Source: Euzebya pacifica (lineage in GTDB: Bacteria > Actinomycetota > Nitriliruptoria > Euzebyales > Euzebyaceae). Taken from it: a DNA stretch of 64,000 bases. Below the pieces are notes generated by a model that did not search any database, was not told where the DNA came from, and was given only the letters and a program-made list of their open reading frames with translations. The stretch spans positions 3,663,910 through 3,727,909 of the forward strand of contig NZ_CP031165.1 in assembly GCF_003344865.1 (NCBI RefSeq). The letters are read 5' to 3'. Both the position numbers and the translations under genes were made by a program. How positions within the stretch are numbered: the stretch's first letter is position 1; every line of letters begins with the position of its first letter. This document shows positions 17,039 to 24,774 of this stretch, one piece after another.

Positions 17039-18163
17039 GTGATCGAGGTTCAATCGTCACCGATGGTGATCACGGCAAGCGTTTCGAGGTCGGCGTGCGA
17101 GCGCGCGACGCTGCTGCACGACGGTGCACGCCTGTCGCTCGGGGTCGTCGCCGACGTGCTGGAGTGCGACCGGGACGCGGCCGCCGGGCTGGTGATCGTC
17201 GGACGGCTGCTGGCCTCCGACGACCTCGCGATCGTGCCCGAGGAGTGCGAGCCGTACCTCGCCGGGTTCCTCCGGCCCACGGCAGGCGCGGCAGCCCATC
17301 ACCTGTCCTGCCAGCACTGTGCGCTGGTCGAGGACTCGATGGCGGTCGGCATCGCGGCTGCCCGTGCCCGCTGGACCTGCATGCCGGCCCCCACCGCCGA
17401 ACAGCTCGTGCCGCCGACCCCACCGCCGTCGCGCCATCCGGCCCGACAGGTCCCCGAGCCGCCGCCCCTGCCGCCCCCGGTCACGGCCCCGCAGGACAGC
17501 CCCTCGCTGCCCAGCGACCCGCGGCAGACCGCCGTGTACGGCCTGGTCGCTGCCCGCGTCGCCGATCCCGAGGCCGACGGCGGCATCGTCGACCCCGACC
17601 GAACCGTGGACCTGTCGCCGCTCCGGGCCCTGATGCAGGCAACGGACGCGGTCGAGCAGCCGGTCGACAGCCCAGCCGAGGTGGGGGTCCCCGATGCCGT
17701 CGACGAGGTCCTTTCGACCGGACGACCACGATGGATGGTGGCCGCGAGCCGCCTGGTCGCCGCCACGCTGATGGCGGTGGTCGGGCTGACCGCGGTCCTC
17801 GGTGGCGCGTCGTTGATGGCGGGGCCTGCCGATGCGCGTTCGCTGGCCCGCGGCGGCGTGGTCGGCAAGGACCTGCCGAGGGCCACGCTGCCCGACGACC
17901 TCCGCATCGGCGATCCCTACTACACCCCGACGTGGGACCGGCTGGCCGACTGCGCCTCCGGTGGGGACTGGTCGGCGCCGTCGGATGCGACCGGACGGGC
18001 CGGCGGCCTGGCCATCGGCCCCGCCGACTGGCGTCGGGTCGGCGGCATCGGGCCGGTCGAGGAGGCCTCCCGTGAACGCCAGGTCCAGGCCGGGATCTCG
18101 CTGTGGGAGCTCCGCGGATGGTCGGCCTGGCCGAGCTGCGCCGAGGCGCTGGGCCTGCGCTGA
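17039..18163 (+). CDS. Membrane protein with Rpf-like transglycosylase domain lacking the catalytic glutamate
   Basis: 374 residues from GTG 17039 (ATG 17063 is an alternative). The cytosolic N-terminus (about 1-115) is helical with Cys pairs (CQHC at 91-94); a Pro-rich linker follows, then one membrane segment (about 236-262). The outside C-terminus (about 298-374) matches the resuscitation-promoting-factor fold: WDRLADC, GGD-W, GGLAIGPADW, a SRERQVQAG helix and WSAWPSC, with Cys305 and Cys367 positioned for the family disulfide. In active Rpf proteins the motif is CESGG-W, and the Glu is the muralytic acid. Here residue 306 is Ala (codon GCC). The domain may bind rather than cut peptidoglycan. 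The topology, with a soluble domain inside, suggests a sensor; that is inference. Confidence 0.8.
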   Translation: MIEVQSSPMVITASVSRSACERATLLHDGARLSLGVVADVLECDRDAAAGLVIVGRLLASDDLAIVPEECEPYLAGFLRPTAGAAAHHLSCQHCALVEDSMAVGIAAARARWTCMPAPTAEQLVPPTPPPSRHPARQVPEPPPLPPPVTAPQDSPSLPSDPRQTAVYGLVAARVADPEADGGIVDPDRTVDLSPLRALMQATDAVEQPVDSPAEVGVPDAVDEVLSTGRPRWMVAASRLVAATLMAVVGLTAVLGGASLMAGPADARSLARGGVVGKDLPRATLPDDLRIGDPYYTPTWDRLADCASGGDWSAPSDATGRAGGLAIGPADWRRVGGIGPVEEASRERQVQAGISLWELRGWSAWPSCAEALGLR

Positions 18164-18185
18164 GGTGACGTGCTGGGCCAGCGTG

Positions 18186-18255
18186 CCCGGATCAGCAGGC
18201 CCGGATCGACAGGCCCCGATCAGCAGGCCCGGATCAGCAGGCCCACGTCAGCAGG
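18186..18255. repeat. Five 14-bp tandem repeats between convergent genes
   Basis: Five adjoining 14-bp units (consensus CCCGGATCAGCAGG) fill 18186-18255, starting 22 bp after the Rpf-like stop. The stop of the minus-strand HAD gene lies in the fourth unit. Most units contain TCA, a TGA on the minus strand, so copy-number change would shift the stop by only a few codons. Confidence 0.8.
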
Positions 18256-19106
18256 TCGTGCAGGGCGACAGCAGCTCCGTCGTTCAGCACGACGTCGGTG
18301 ACCAGGTGGGCGGCGTCCCTGACCGGCTGCGGGGCGTCCCCCATCGCGATGGCGGTACCGACAACACCCATCATGGGCAGGTCGTTGGCGCCGTCGCCCA
18401 CCACGGCGATCTGCGACGGGTCGATCCCCATCGCCTCGGCGGTGGCCAGGATCGCGGTGCCCTTGTCGACGTCGCCACGGGTGATGTTGACGTAGGTCAG
18501 GCCGGGGGTGACCGGCGAGGTTGCGGCGCCAGCGCTCAGGCCGAGCGCCGTCACCGCGTCGACCACGCTGACCAGCTCGGCATCGGTGTGCGCCACGATG
18601 GTGGCCTTGATGACCTCACCCGGGGCCGGTGGGTTGGTCTCGATCGTCCCGATCGGCTGGCCGATCACCTCGTCCCAGTGGGGGCGGTACCGCTCGTCCA
18701 TCGCGGTCACGAGGAAACCCTCGTCGGTGTAGAGCTCCGCGTAGAGGCCCTCGGCGTCGCACAGCTGCAGGATCTCGGCCAGGTGTTCGTCAGTCAGGGC
18801 CCGGGTCACGACCGCGCGGCCGTCCTGTCGCACCTGCGCGCCGTTGAGGACGACATGCGGCCCGGACAGGCCCAGGCGTCCGTGCACGTCGACGACCCCG
18901 GCGACGTTGCGTCCGGTGGCGTAGCCCACTGCCACACCGGTGGCGGCGAGCGCACGGGTGGCCTCGGCGACGACGTCGGTGACGGTGCCGCTCGGCCCCA
19001 CCAGGGTGCCGTCGACGTCGAGGAGGACCCATCGGATCGGCAGGGTCGGGTTCCAGTCGGCCCGGCGGCCACCGGGCCCCAGGGCGGAGGTCTCGATCGT
19101 GGTCAT
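18234..19106 (-). CDS. HAD-superfamily (Cof-type IIB) phosphatase
   Basis: 290 residues from ATG 19106. Motif I is LLDVDGTLV with nucleophile Asp30 and acid/base Asp32. Motif III/IV is VVGDGANDLPMM. The large cap between them (about 90-200) with KATIVAH and TPGLTYVNITRGDVDKGTA is typical of Cof/sugar-phosphatase-like IIB members. It probably dephosphorylates a small phosphometabolite in the cytosol. It is divergent from the YqeY gene. The coding sequence ends inside a tandem repeat. Confidence 0.88.
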   Translation of the reverse strand: MTTIETSALGPGGRRADWNPTLPIRWVLLDVDGTLVGPSGTVTDVVAEATRALAATGVAVGYATGRNVAGVVDVHGRLGLSGPHVVLNGAQVRQDGRAVVTRALTDEHLAEILQLCDAEGLYAELYTDEGFLVTAMDERYRPHWDEVIGQPIGTIETNPPAPGEVIKATIVAHTDAELVSVVDAVTALGLSAGAATSPVTPGLTYVNITRGDVDKGTAILATAEAMGIDPSQIAVVGDGANDLPMMGVVGTAIAMGDAPQPVRDAAHLVTDVVLNDGAAVALHDLLTWAC

Positions 19107-19167
19107 GGCCCCAGAGGGTACGCAGCCTCGATGGGCAGGCACGGCTGCAGGGCGTACCCTGCCGGCC

Positions 19168-19623
19168 ATGAGCCTTGCCGACCAGATCAGCGACGACCTC
19201 AAGACCTCCATGAAGGCGCGGGACACCATCCGTACCGCGACGCTCCGCCAGGTGCTCGCGGGCATCAAGAACCTGCGCGTGCAGGAGGGCCGCGGTGGGA
19301 CCGACGTGACCGACGAGGAGGTCACCGAGATCCTGACTCGCGAGGCGAAGAAGCGCCGCGAGTCCATCGAGACCTACACCCAGCACGGGCGCGACGAGCT
19401 GGCCGCCAAGGAGCAGGCCGAGCTGGCCGTCATCGAGGACTACCTGCCCGAGCAGATGGGTGCCGACGAGATCCGCGCCATCGTGACCGAGGTCGTCGCC
19501 GCCACGGGCGCCAGCCAGCCGGGTGACCTGGGCAAGGTCATGGGCCAGCTGATGCCGCGGGTGAAGGGCAAGGCCGACGGCAAGCTGGTCAACCGGATCG
19601 TCCGCGAGCAGCTGGGCGCCTGA
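19168..19623 (+). CDS. GatB/YqeY domain protein
   Basis: 151 residues covering a complete YqeY protein: helical N-half (LADQISDDLKTSMKARD, TLRQVLAGIKN) and C-terminal YqeY tail (EDYLPEQMGADEIRAIV, GKVMGQLMPRVKGKADGKLVNRIV). The C-terminal fold is shared with GatB, the tRNA-amidotransferase subunit, and may bind tRNA or help amidation; the free-standing form has no firmly assigned role. ATG 19168 gives the family's usual start. It lies 7 bp from the convergent PAC2 gene. Confidence 0.92.
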   Translation: MSLADQISDDLKTSMKARDTIRTATLRQVLAGIKNLRVQEGRGGTDVTDEEVTEILTREAKKRRESIETYTQHGRDELAAKEQAELAVIEDYLPEQMGADEIRAIVTEVVAATGASQPGDLGKVMGQLMPRVKGKADGKLVNRIVREQLGA

Positions 19624-19630
19624 TCCGCGG

Positions 19631-20524
19631 TCAGTCCGCCGGGCGATCCCGCAGGTAGCGCTCGAACTCGCGGGCCAGCTCCTCACCGCTGACGGGCGGC
19701 GTGGGCAGCTCGTCGTTGTGCAGCGGGTCGGGCTCGGAGTCCGCCCGCCGTTCGAGCTCCTCGACGTAGTCGGCGAGCTCGTCGTCCTCGGCGACCAGCT
19801 CGGCGATGTCCTGCAGCTGGTCCTGCGCCTCCTCGCGGAGCTCGTCCAGGTCGAAGCTGTCGCCGACGAGGCGACCGACCTGCTCGGCCAGCGTCAAGGA
19901 GGCCTGCAGGTACGCGGTGCCGGCCAGGTAGTGGGGGACGCCCACCCAGAACGAGATGGCCTCGATGCCCGCGTCGCTGGCGGCCTGGTGCAGGACGCCG
20001 ACGATCCCGGTCGGCCCCTCGTAGGAGGACCGACGCAGCCCGTGGCGCATCGCCACCTCGTCGTCGCTGGCGGTGCCGGTCATCGACACGGGGCGTGTGT
20101 GCGGTCGGTCCACCTGCAGCGCACCGACGGTGACGATGCGGGCGACGTCCAGCGCACGAGCCGTCTCGACGATTCCCTCGGTGAACGTCCGCCACCGCAG
20201 GTTCGGTTCGCGTCCGCGGAGGAACACCACGTCGGTGTCCCCGCCGAGGCTCGCGGCGCTGAACTCGTTGATCGGCCATTCCAGCGAGCGCTGTTCGCCC
20301 TCCCACCTGACCATGGGACGGGCGACCTGGAAGTCGAAGAACTCCTCCGGGTCGATGTCGGCGAACCGGCTGGCCTCCGTCGCCACCGCCATCGCCTCCA
20401 CCGCACCGGTGGCGGCTTCGCCCGCGTCGTTCCACCCCTCGAAGGCAGCGACGAGGGTGGGGCGGCGGAGCCCCTCGGGACGGTGATCGAATCGGACGAC
20501 GTTCACGACGACCGATTCTTCCAT
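19631..20524 (-). CDS. PAC2 family protein (proteasome assembly chaperone-like)
   Basis: 297 residues. The PAC2 fold is visible as LVAAFEGWNDAGEAATGAVEAM (about 24-45), VVFLRGREPNLRWRTF, IVTVGALQVDRPHTRPV and GIVGVLHQAASDAGIEAISFWVGVPHYLAG. The C-terminus is acidic and helical (EELREEAQDQLQDIAELVAEDDELADYVEEL). Actinobacterial PAC2 proteins occur widely, usually with 20S proteasomes, but their chaperone role has not been shown in general. No proteasome gene is in the window. The upstream hydrolase gene ends 13 nt away on the same strand, indicating an operon. Confidence 0.9.
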   Translation of the reverse strand: MEESVVVNVVRFDHRPEGLRRPTLVAAFEGWNDAGEAATGAVEAMAVATEASRFADIDPEEFFDFQVARPMVRWEGEQRSLEWPINEFSAASLGGDTDVVFLRGREPNLRWRTFTEGIVETARALDVARIVTVGALQVDRPHTRPVSMTGTASDDEVAMRHGLRRSSYEGPTGIVGVLHQAASDAGIEAISFWVGVPHYLAGTAYLQASLTLAEQVGRLVGDSFDLDELREEAQDQLQDIAELVAEDDELADYVEELERRADSEPDPLHNDELPTPPVSGEELAREFERYLRDRPAD

Positions 20525-20537
20525 GCAGCTGCAACCG

Positions 20538-21266
20538 TCATGCGGCAGCTGCCCGGCCGAGGAAGTCCAGCAGCCCCGGCGCGACCACCTTCGAGCGCGT
20601 CAGCTGCACGTCGTGGCCCCCACCGGGCACCACGAACTCCTCCGCGTGTGGCCAGATGTCGCGCAGCTCCGCGAAGTGGGCCGGGTCGACGGTCGTGTCG
20701 CCGTCGCCCCGGATCAGCAGGGTGGGCACGTCGAGGCGGCCCAGCTTCCCCAGGTCGACATCGACCTTCAACCCGCCCGAGTCACGGATGCACACCTCGC
20801 GCCAGGCGTCGGGACCGCCCAGGGGTGCGTGAAGCTTCGACAGCTGCTTGGCCCACAGCTCGTAGCGCTCCTCCAGGACGTCGGGGTCGAAGTTGGTCCG
20901 CCAGCGGCGCAGTCCGTCGTGGTCGCGCACGCTGACGCCGACGACGACGAGCCCGGCGAACAGCTCGGGGTGGTCCTCGGCGAGCGCGAGGGCGGTGTGA
21001 CCGCCCATGGAGAAGCCAGCCACGATCGGCGTCCGGTCGAGGGACTCCAGGTGCGTCCGCACCGCGTCGACCAGCATCTGCCGGCTGTAGGTCCCCTCCC
21101 CCACCGGCGTGTGGCCGTGTCCGGGAAGGTCGGGCATGTGCAGCCGGAACCCGGCAGCGGCCAACCCCTTGACCTGCTTTGACCAGTGGTAGCGGCCGGT
21201 GCCGATGCCGCCGTGCAGCAGCACGAGCGGCACGCCGTCCTCGGGACCGTCGTAGTCGATGTGCAT
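20538..21266 (-). CDS. Alpha/beta hydrolase
   Basis: 242 residues from the ATG at 21266. The longer frame from 21341 adds residues that would overlap the divergent ychF gene and lack family resemblance. The oxyanion motif is LLHGGIGTGRYHW, the nucleophile elbow AGFSMGGH has Ser86, the acid lies in IRGDGDTTVDPAH and the His in VPGGGHDV. Broad hydrolase family; substrate unknown. It is the first gene of a pair with PAC2. Confidence 0.85.
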   Translation of the reverse strand: MHIDYDGPEDGVPLVLLHGGIGTGRYHWSKQVKGLAAAGFRLHMPDLPGHGHTPVGEGTYSRQMLVDAVRTHLESLDRTPIVAGFSMGGHTALALAEDHPELFAGLVVVGVSVRDHDGLRRWRTNFDPDVLEERYELWAKQLSKLHAPLGGPDAWREVCIRDSGGLKVDVDLGKLGRLDVPTLLIRGDGDTTVDPAHFAELRDIWPHAEEFVVPGGGHDVQLTRSKVVAPGLLDFLGRAAAA

Positions 21267-21334
21267 CACGGGGGCGAGGATACGTGGGGGATGCGCTTCG
21301 ACATCGCGGGGGGCAGCGGGCACAGTGGGTGGCC

Positions 21335-22429
21335 ATGGCACTTCAGGTCGGCATCGTCGGGCTCCCCAACGTGGGCAAGTCCACCCTCTTCAACGCGGTC
21401 AGCGCCGCAGGCGCGGAAGCGGCGAACTATCCGTTCGCCACGATCGAGCCCAACGTCGGGAGCGTCCCCGTCCCCGACGAGCGACTGGACACGCTCCGGC
21501 GGCTGGCGGACTCCAAGCGCAGGATCGCCACCACGGTGGAGTTCCTCGACATCGCCGGCCTGGTGAAGGGCGCGTCGCAGGGCGAGGGGCTCGGCAACAA
21601 GTTCCTGTCCCACATCCAGTCCGTGGACGCCGTGGCCCATGTCGTCCGCTGCTTCGACGACGACGACATCGTGCACGTCGACGGGTCGGTGGACCCGGCG
21701 CGTGACATCGAGGTCATCAACACCGAGCTGCTGCTGAAGGACCTCGACGCGGTGACCAAGCGCGTCGAGCGCGCCAAGCGGTCGTCCAAGTCCGGCGACA
21801 AGGTGGCCATCCGCCACACCGAGCTGTTCAGCCGGCTCGAGGCGCACCTCGAGGCAGGCAACGTCGCCCGGACCTTCGAGATCCCGGACGAGGACGCCAA
21901 GGAGGTTGCCGAGGTCGGCCTCCTGACCGCCAAGCCCATGCTCTACGTCGCCAACGTCGGCGAGGGGGACCTGCCCGACGGCAACGCCCACGTGGACAAG
22001 GTCCGCGAGATCGCCGCAGCCGAGGGCGCGGAGGTCGTGGTCATCTCCGCCGAGGCCGAGGCGCAGATCGCCGAGCTCGACGCCGAGGAGCGCACCGAGT
22101 TCCTGGCCGAGCTGGGGCTGGAACGCTCCGGCCTCGACCGCTTGATCCACGCGGCCTACCGCCTGCTGGGCCTGCTGACGTTCTTCACCGTCGGGCCACA
22201 GGAGGCCCGGGCCTGGACGGTCCGCGACGGCTCTCCCGCCCCGGTCGCCGCCGGCAAGATCCACTCCGACATCCAGCAGGGCTTCATCCGCGCCAACGTC
22301 ATCGGCTATGCGGACTTCGTCGAGCACGGGGGCGAGCAGGCCGCCAAGAACGCCGGGAAGATGCGCCAGGAGGGCAAGGAGTACGTCGTCGTCGACGGCG
22401 ACGTCATCCACTTCCTGCACTCGAACTGA
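21335..22429 (+). CDS. ychF: Redox-regulated P-loop NTPase YchF (OLA1 family)
   Basis: 364 residues, the standard YchF size. The P-loop GLPNVGKST (about 9-17), the NYPFATIEPN switch segment, DIAGLVKGASQGEGLGNKFL and the NVGE motif in place of the GTPase NKxD define YchF, which prefers ATP to GTP. The C-terminal TGS-like domain is complete (FFTVGPQEARAWTVRDG...GFIRANVI). It associates with ribosomes and affects stress responses. The convergent CoA-binding gene ends 8 bp away, inside a palindrome shared by both stop codons. Confidence 0.96.
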   Translation: MALQVGIVGLPNVGKSTLFNAVSAAGAEAANYPFATIEPNVGSVPVPDERLDTLRRLADSKRRIATTVEFLDIAGLVKGASQGEGLGNKFLSHIQSVDAVAHVVRCFDDDDIVHVDGSVDPARDIEVINTELLLKDLDAVTKRVERAKRSSKSGDKVAIRHTELFSRLEAHLEAGNVARTFEIPDEDAKEVAEVGLLTAKPMLYVANVGEGDLPDGNAHVDKVREIAAAEGAEVVVISAEAEAQIAELDAEERTEFLAELGLERSGLDRLIHAAYRLLGLLTFFTVGPQEARAWTVRDGSPAPVAAGKIHSDIQQGFIRANVIGYADFVEHGGEQAAKNAGKMRQEGKEYVVVDGDVIHFLHSN

Positions 22430-22441
22430 CCCACGGGTCAG
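22426..22441. terminator. Palindrome joining two convergent stop codons
   Basis: CTGACCC-AC-GGGTCAG is a perfect 7-bp inverted repeat with a 2-nt centre. It contains the ychF TGA (22427-22429) and the minus-strand TGA of the CoA-binding gene (22438-22440). No T-run follows on either strand, so a termination role is uncertain. Confidence 0.3.
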
Positions 22442-22857
22442 GCGACCGATCGCTTGTCGATGCCGAACGAACGGGCGTCGACCCCGGAGCAGCGGTCCTC
22501 CACGTAGTCGATGCCCGCGTCGGCGGCCAGACGGGCGGCCTCCATCGAGGTGATGCCCAGCTGCAGCCACACCGCGGCCGCCCCGACCCAGATCGCCTGT
22601 CGGGTCACGTCGGCAGCCTCCGCCGACGGCCGGAAGACCACGACCAGGTCGGGGACGATGTCGAGGTCCGCGAGGGTGGGCACGGCTGGGACACCCAGGA
22701 TCTCCGTCGCGGTCGGATGGACCGGACGGACGTCGTACCCCATCTGCTGCAGCATCAGGGGGATGCGATGGGCGGCCTTCATCGGCGAGGTCGAACACCC
22801 GACCACCGCCACGGAATCGGCCGCCTCCAGGACTGCTCTCGGATCTGCATCGACCAT
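22438..22857 (-). CDS. CoA-binding domain protein (CoA_binding_2, YccU-like)
   Basis: 139 residues covering one Rossmann-like CoA-binding domain. Features are VAVVGCSTSPMKAAHRIPLMLQQMGYDVRPVHP (about 18-50), a PDLVVVFRPSAEA strand-turn, VWLQLGI and a DRCSGVD ending. The family binds coenzyme A and related ligands in the cytosol without known catalysis. It is divergent from the tRNA gene, with 65 bp between them. Confidence 0.9.
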   Translation of the reverse strand: MVDADPRAVLEAADSVAVVGCSTSPMKAAHRIPLMLQQMGYDVRPVHPTATEILGVPAVPTLADLDIVPDLVVVFRPSAEAADVTRQAIWVGAAAVWLQLGITSMEAARLAADAGIDYVEDRCSGVDARSFGIDKRSVA

Positions 22858-22922
22858 GTCGCCATCCTGCCGTGTCCCCGAATTGCTGCCGCGATCCCGA
22901 GCCGCTACTATCTCCCGTCCCC

Positions 22923-22995
22923 GGGCGATTAGCTCAGCTGGGAGAGCGTTTGGTCGACAACCAAAAGGTCACAGGTTCGAGCCCTGTATCGCCCA
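22923..22995 (+). tRNA. tRNA-Val (anticodon GAC), unusual C33
   Basis: The cloverleaf is complete: 7-bp acceptor stem GGGCGAT/ATCGCCC, D-arm GCTC/GAGC with GG in the loop, anticodon stem TTTGG/CCAAA, 5-nt variable loop, T-arm ACAGG/CCTGT with TTCGAGC, and discriminator A73. The seven-base anticodon loop is TCGACAA, giving anticodon GAC (Val), but base 33 is C where U is nearly universal. CCA is not encoded. A strong terminator follows at 23009. Confidence 0.88.
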
Positions 22996-23008
22996 CATAA
23001 CAGACACC

Positions 23009-23041
23009 GCAGAGCCCCCGGTCCTTGACCGGGGGCTCTGC
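23009..23041 (+). terminator. Rho-independent-type hairpin after tRNA-Val
   Basis: GCAGAGCCCCCGGT pairs perfectly over 14 bp with ACCGGGGGCTCTGC around a 5-nt loop, 13 nt after the tRNA, followed by TGTTC. Confidence 0.8.
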
Positions 23042-23246
23042 TGTTCAGGTCCTCGCCCGGAACCAGTCCCCTCGTCCCCGAACCCAGACGATTCGTCCCC
23101 ACAGTGGGGGCGAGTTGGCTTCTCGCGGACGTTCTGTCTGCGCTGGTCGGCAATTCGGGCGTCCGGGAGGATTCGGGGGTCGAACCGCGAACGTTCCGTG
23201 CAACCCGAACCATTTCCTGGCGCCGATCCGAAGGGTCCACACCATC

Positions 23247-24674
23247 ATGAACACCAACAAGACCAATCTGGCGCTGCTCGTGGCGCTGGTGCTGACCGTG
23301 GGCTGGAGCTCCGTCAGCGTGATGCAGGTCGAACCACGTGACCTCAAGGCCGAGTTCGCCTTCTCCGGCGTCGCCGACGTGTCCCGGGAGGCGCTGGAGG
23401 CCCTGTCCACGACAGTCGTCGGGCTGCCGTGCACCACCGACGTGGGAACCCTCCCCGGTGTCAGCGACGGCAACGGCAACGTCGGCATGTCCGGGCCCTA
23501 CCCGTGCACCAACGTCGGCCTGCAGGCACTCGTGCCCCTCGCCGAGCTCGGCGGTGGCGCTGGCAACGACTCGTGGGGCTGGGAGGACCCGGATTCGGAG
23601 GACCCCGACAACCCCTTCCGCGTGGCCATCATGGGCACCGGCGTCGGCACCGCGTTCGTCGACGTGTCCAACCCGACCGTGCCCGTGGTGCTCGGCACCG
23701 TGGCCCAGGCCGGAAGTGCCACCACCGGCGCCACCGGCGCGGTGTGGCGTGACATCAAGGTCAATGACAACCACGCGTTCATCGTCACCGAACGGGGCGG
23801 CGGCATGCAGGTCGTCGACCTCACCCAGCTGCGTGCCCTGCGTGGCACCCCCAGCCTCGACCAGCTCGACGTGCTCACCACCTACACCGAGCACGACGCC
23901 GACTCCAACTTCCACAACATCGTCATCAACGAGGACACCGACCGGGCCTACCTGGTGGGTGGCACCTTCCAGGGCGGTCTGCACATCGTCGACATCGCCG
24001 ACCCGGCGCAGCCCAGGACCATCGGTGCCTTCGCGACCGACGGCTACACCCACGACGCCCAGTGCGTGGTGTACGCCGGGCCCGATGACGACTACAACGG
24101 CACCAACGCCGTGGATGGTGAGCCGTCCGAGATCTGCTTCGCCTACAACGAGGACAGCTTGACCATCGTCGACGTCACCGACCCCCTCGCCACCCGGCTG
24201 ATCAACAAGCTGGACTACGAGCGGGAGGGCTACACCCACCAGGGGTGGTTGACCCCGGACCACGCGTTCGCCGTCTTCAACGACGAGCTCGACGAGGGCC
24301 CGACGGCTGCGCTCGGCACGCGCACGTTCATGGTCGAGCTCCAGGACCTCGACGCGGCGTACACGGCGGACGATGTGAAGATCTACACCCACGACACCGT
24401 GTCGACCGACCACAACCTCTACATCCGTGGCGACCTCATCTTCGAGGCCAACTACAACGCCGGCCTCAAGATCTTCCGTTACACCGCCGAGGGGCTGCGC
24501 AACGGCGAGCTCGACCTCGTCGGCTCCTTCGACGTCGACCCGGGCCTGGACGTCCCGGCGTACGGTGGCGCATGGAACGTCTTCCCGTACTTCGATGACG
24601 ACACGATCATCGTGTCATCGCTGGACGAGGGCCTGTACGTCCTCGCGTTCACCGACCCCGGCGCACCCGAGTAA
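23247..24674 (+). CDS. Secreted choice-of-anchor B family beta-propeller protein (LVIVD-like)
   Basis: 475 residues. An N-terminal hydrophobic segment (about 6-24) serves as signal or anchor. The rest is a repeated beta-propeller with the family signatures: VWRDIKVNDNHAFIVTE, HNIVINEDTDRAYLVGG, GGLHIVDIADPAQP, a Cys-containing THDAQCVVYAGPDDDYNG, FAYNEDSLTIVDVTDP, YTHQGWLTPDHAFAVFNDE, STDHNLYIRGD and NAGLKIFR. These match the choice-of-anchor-B family of surface proteins of unknown function. ATG 23247 is chosen because the upstream in-frame sequence has terminator-like DNA and no hydrophobic start. The 205 bp between tRNA terminator and this gene show no other feature. Confidence 0.85.
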   Translation: MNTNKTNLALLVALVLTVGWSSVSVMQVEPRDLKAEFAFSGVADVSREALEALSTTVVGLPCTTDVGTLPGVSDGNGNVGMSGPYPCTNVGLQALVPLAELGGGAGNDSWGWEDPDSEDPDNPFRVAIMGTGVGTAFVDVSNPTVPVVLGTVAQAGSATTGATGAVWRDIKVNDNHAFIVTERGGGMQVVDLTQLRALRGTPSLDQLDVLTTYTEHDADSNFHNIVINEDTDRAYLVGGTFQGGLHIVDIADPAQPRTIGAFATDGYTHDAQCVVYAGPDDDYNGTNAVDGEPSEICFAYNEDSLTIVDVTDPLATRLINKLDYEREGYTHQGWLTPDHAFAVFNDELDEGPTAALGTRTFMVELQDLDAAYTADDVKIYTHDTVSTDHNLYIRGDLIFEANYNAGLKIFRYTAEGLRNGELDLVGSFDVDPGLDVPAYGGAWNVFPYFDDDTIIVSSLDEGLYVLAFTDPGAPE

Positions 24675-24716
24675 CCCGCGGCGCAGTCCGAACGGCGAAC
24701 GTTCGGCCGCAACGAA

Positions 24717-24742
24717 AGGGCCCCCGCTGCGGCGGGGGCCCT
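24717..24742. terminator. Strong hairpin between convergent genes
   Basis: AGGGCCCCCGC and GCGGGGGCCCT form an 11-bp perfect stem around TGCG, 42 bp after the choice-of-anchor-B stop and 32 bp beyond the end of the minus-strand GAF-ANTAR gene. It could serve both. Confidence 0.8.
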
Positions 24743-24774
24743 CTGCGGTTCCGGTCCGTCGAGGAGCGCTGCCG

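Noticed and set aside
22923-22995. tRNA as an integration site of a genomic island
   Set aside because: No integrase or repeated tRNA 3' end is found downstream; flanking genes are core.
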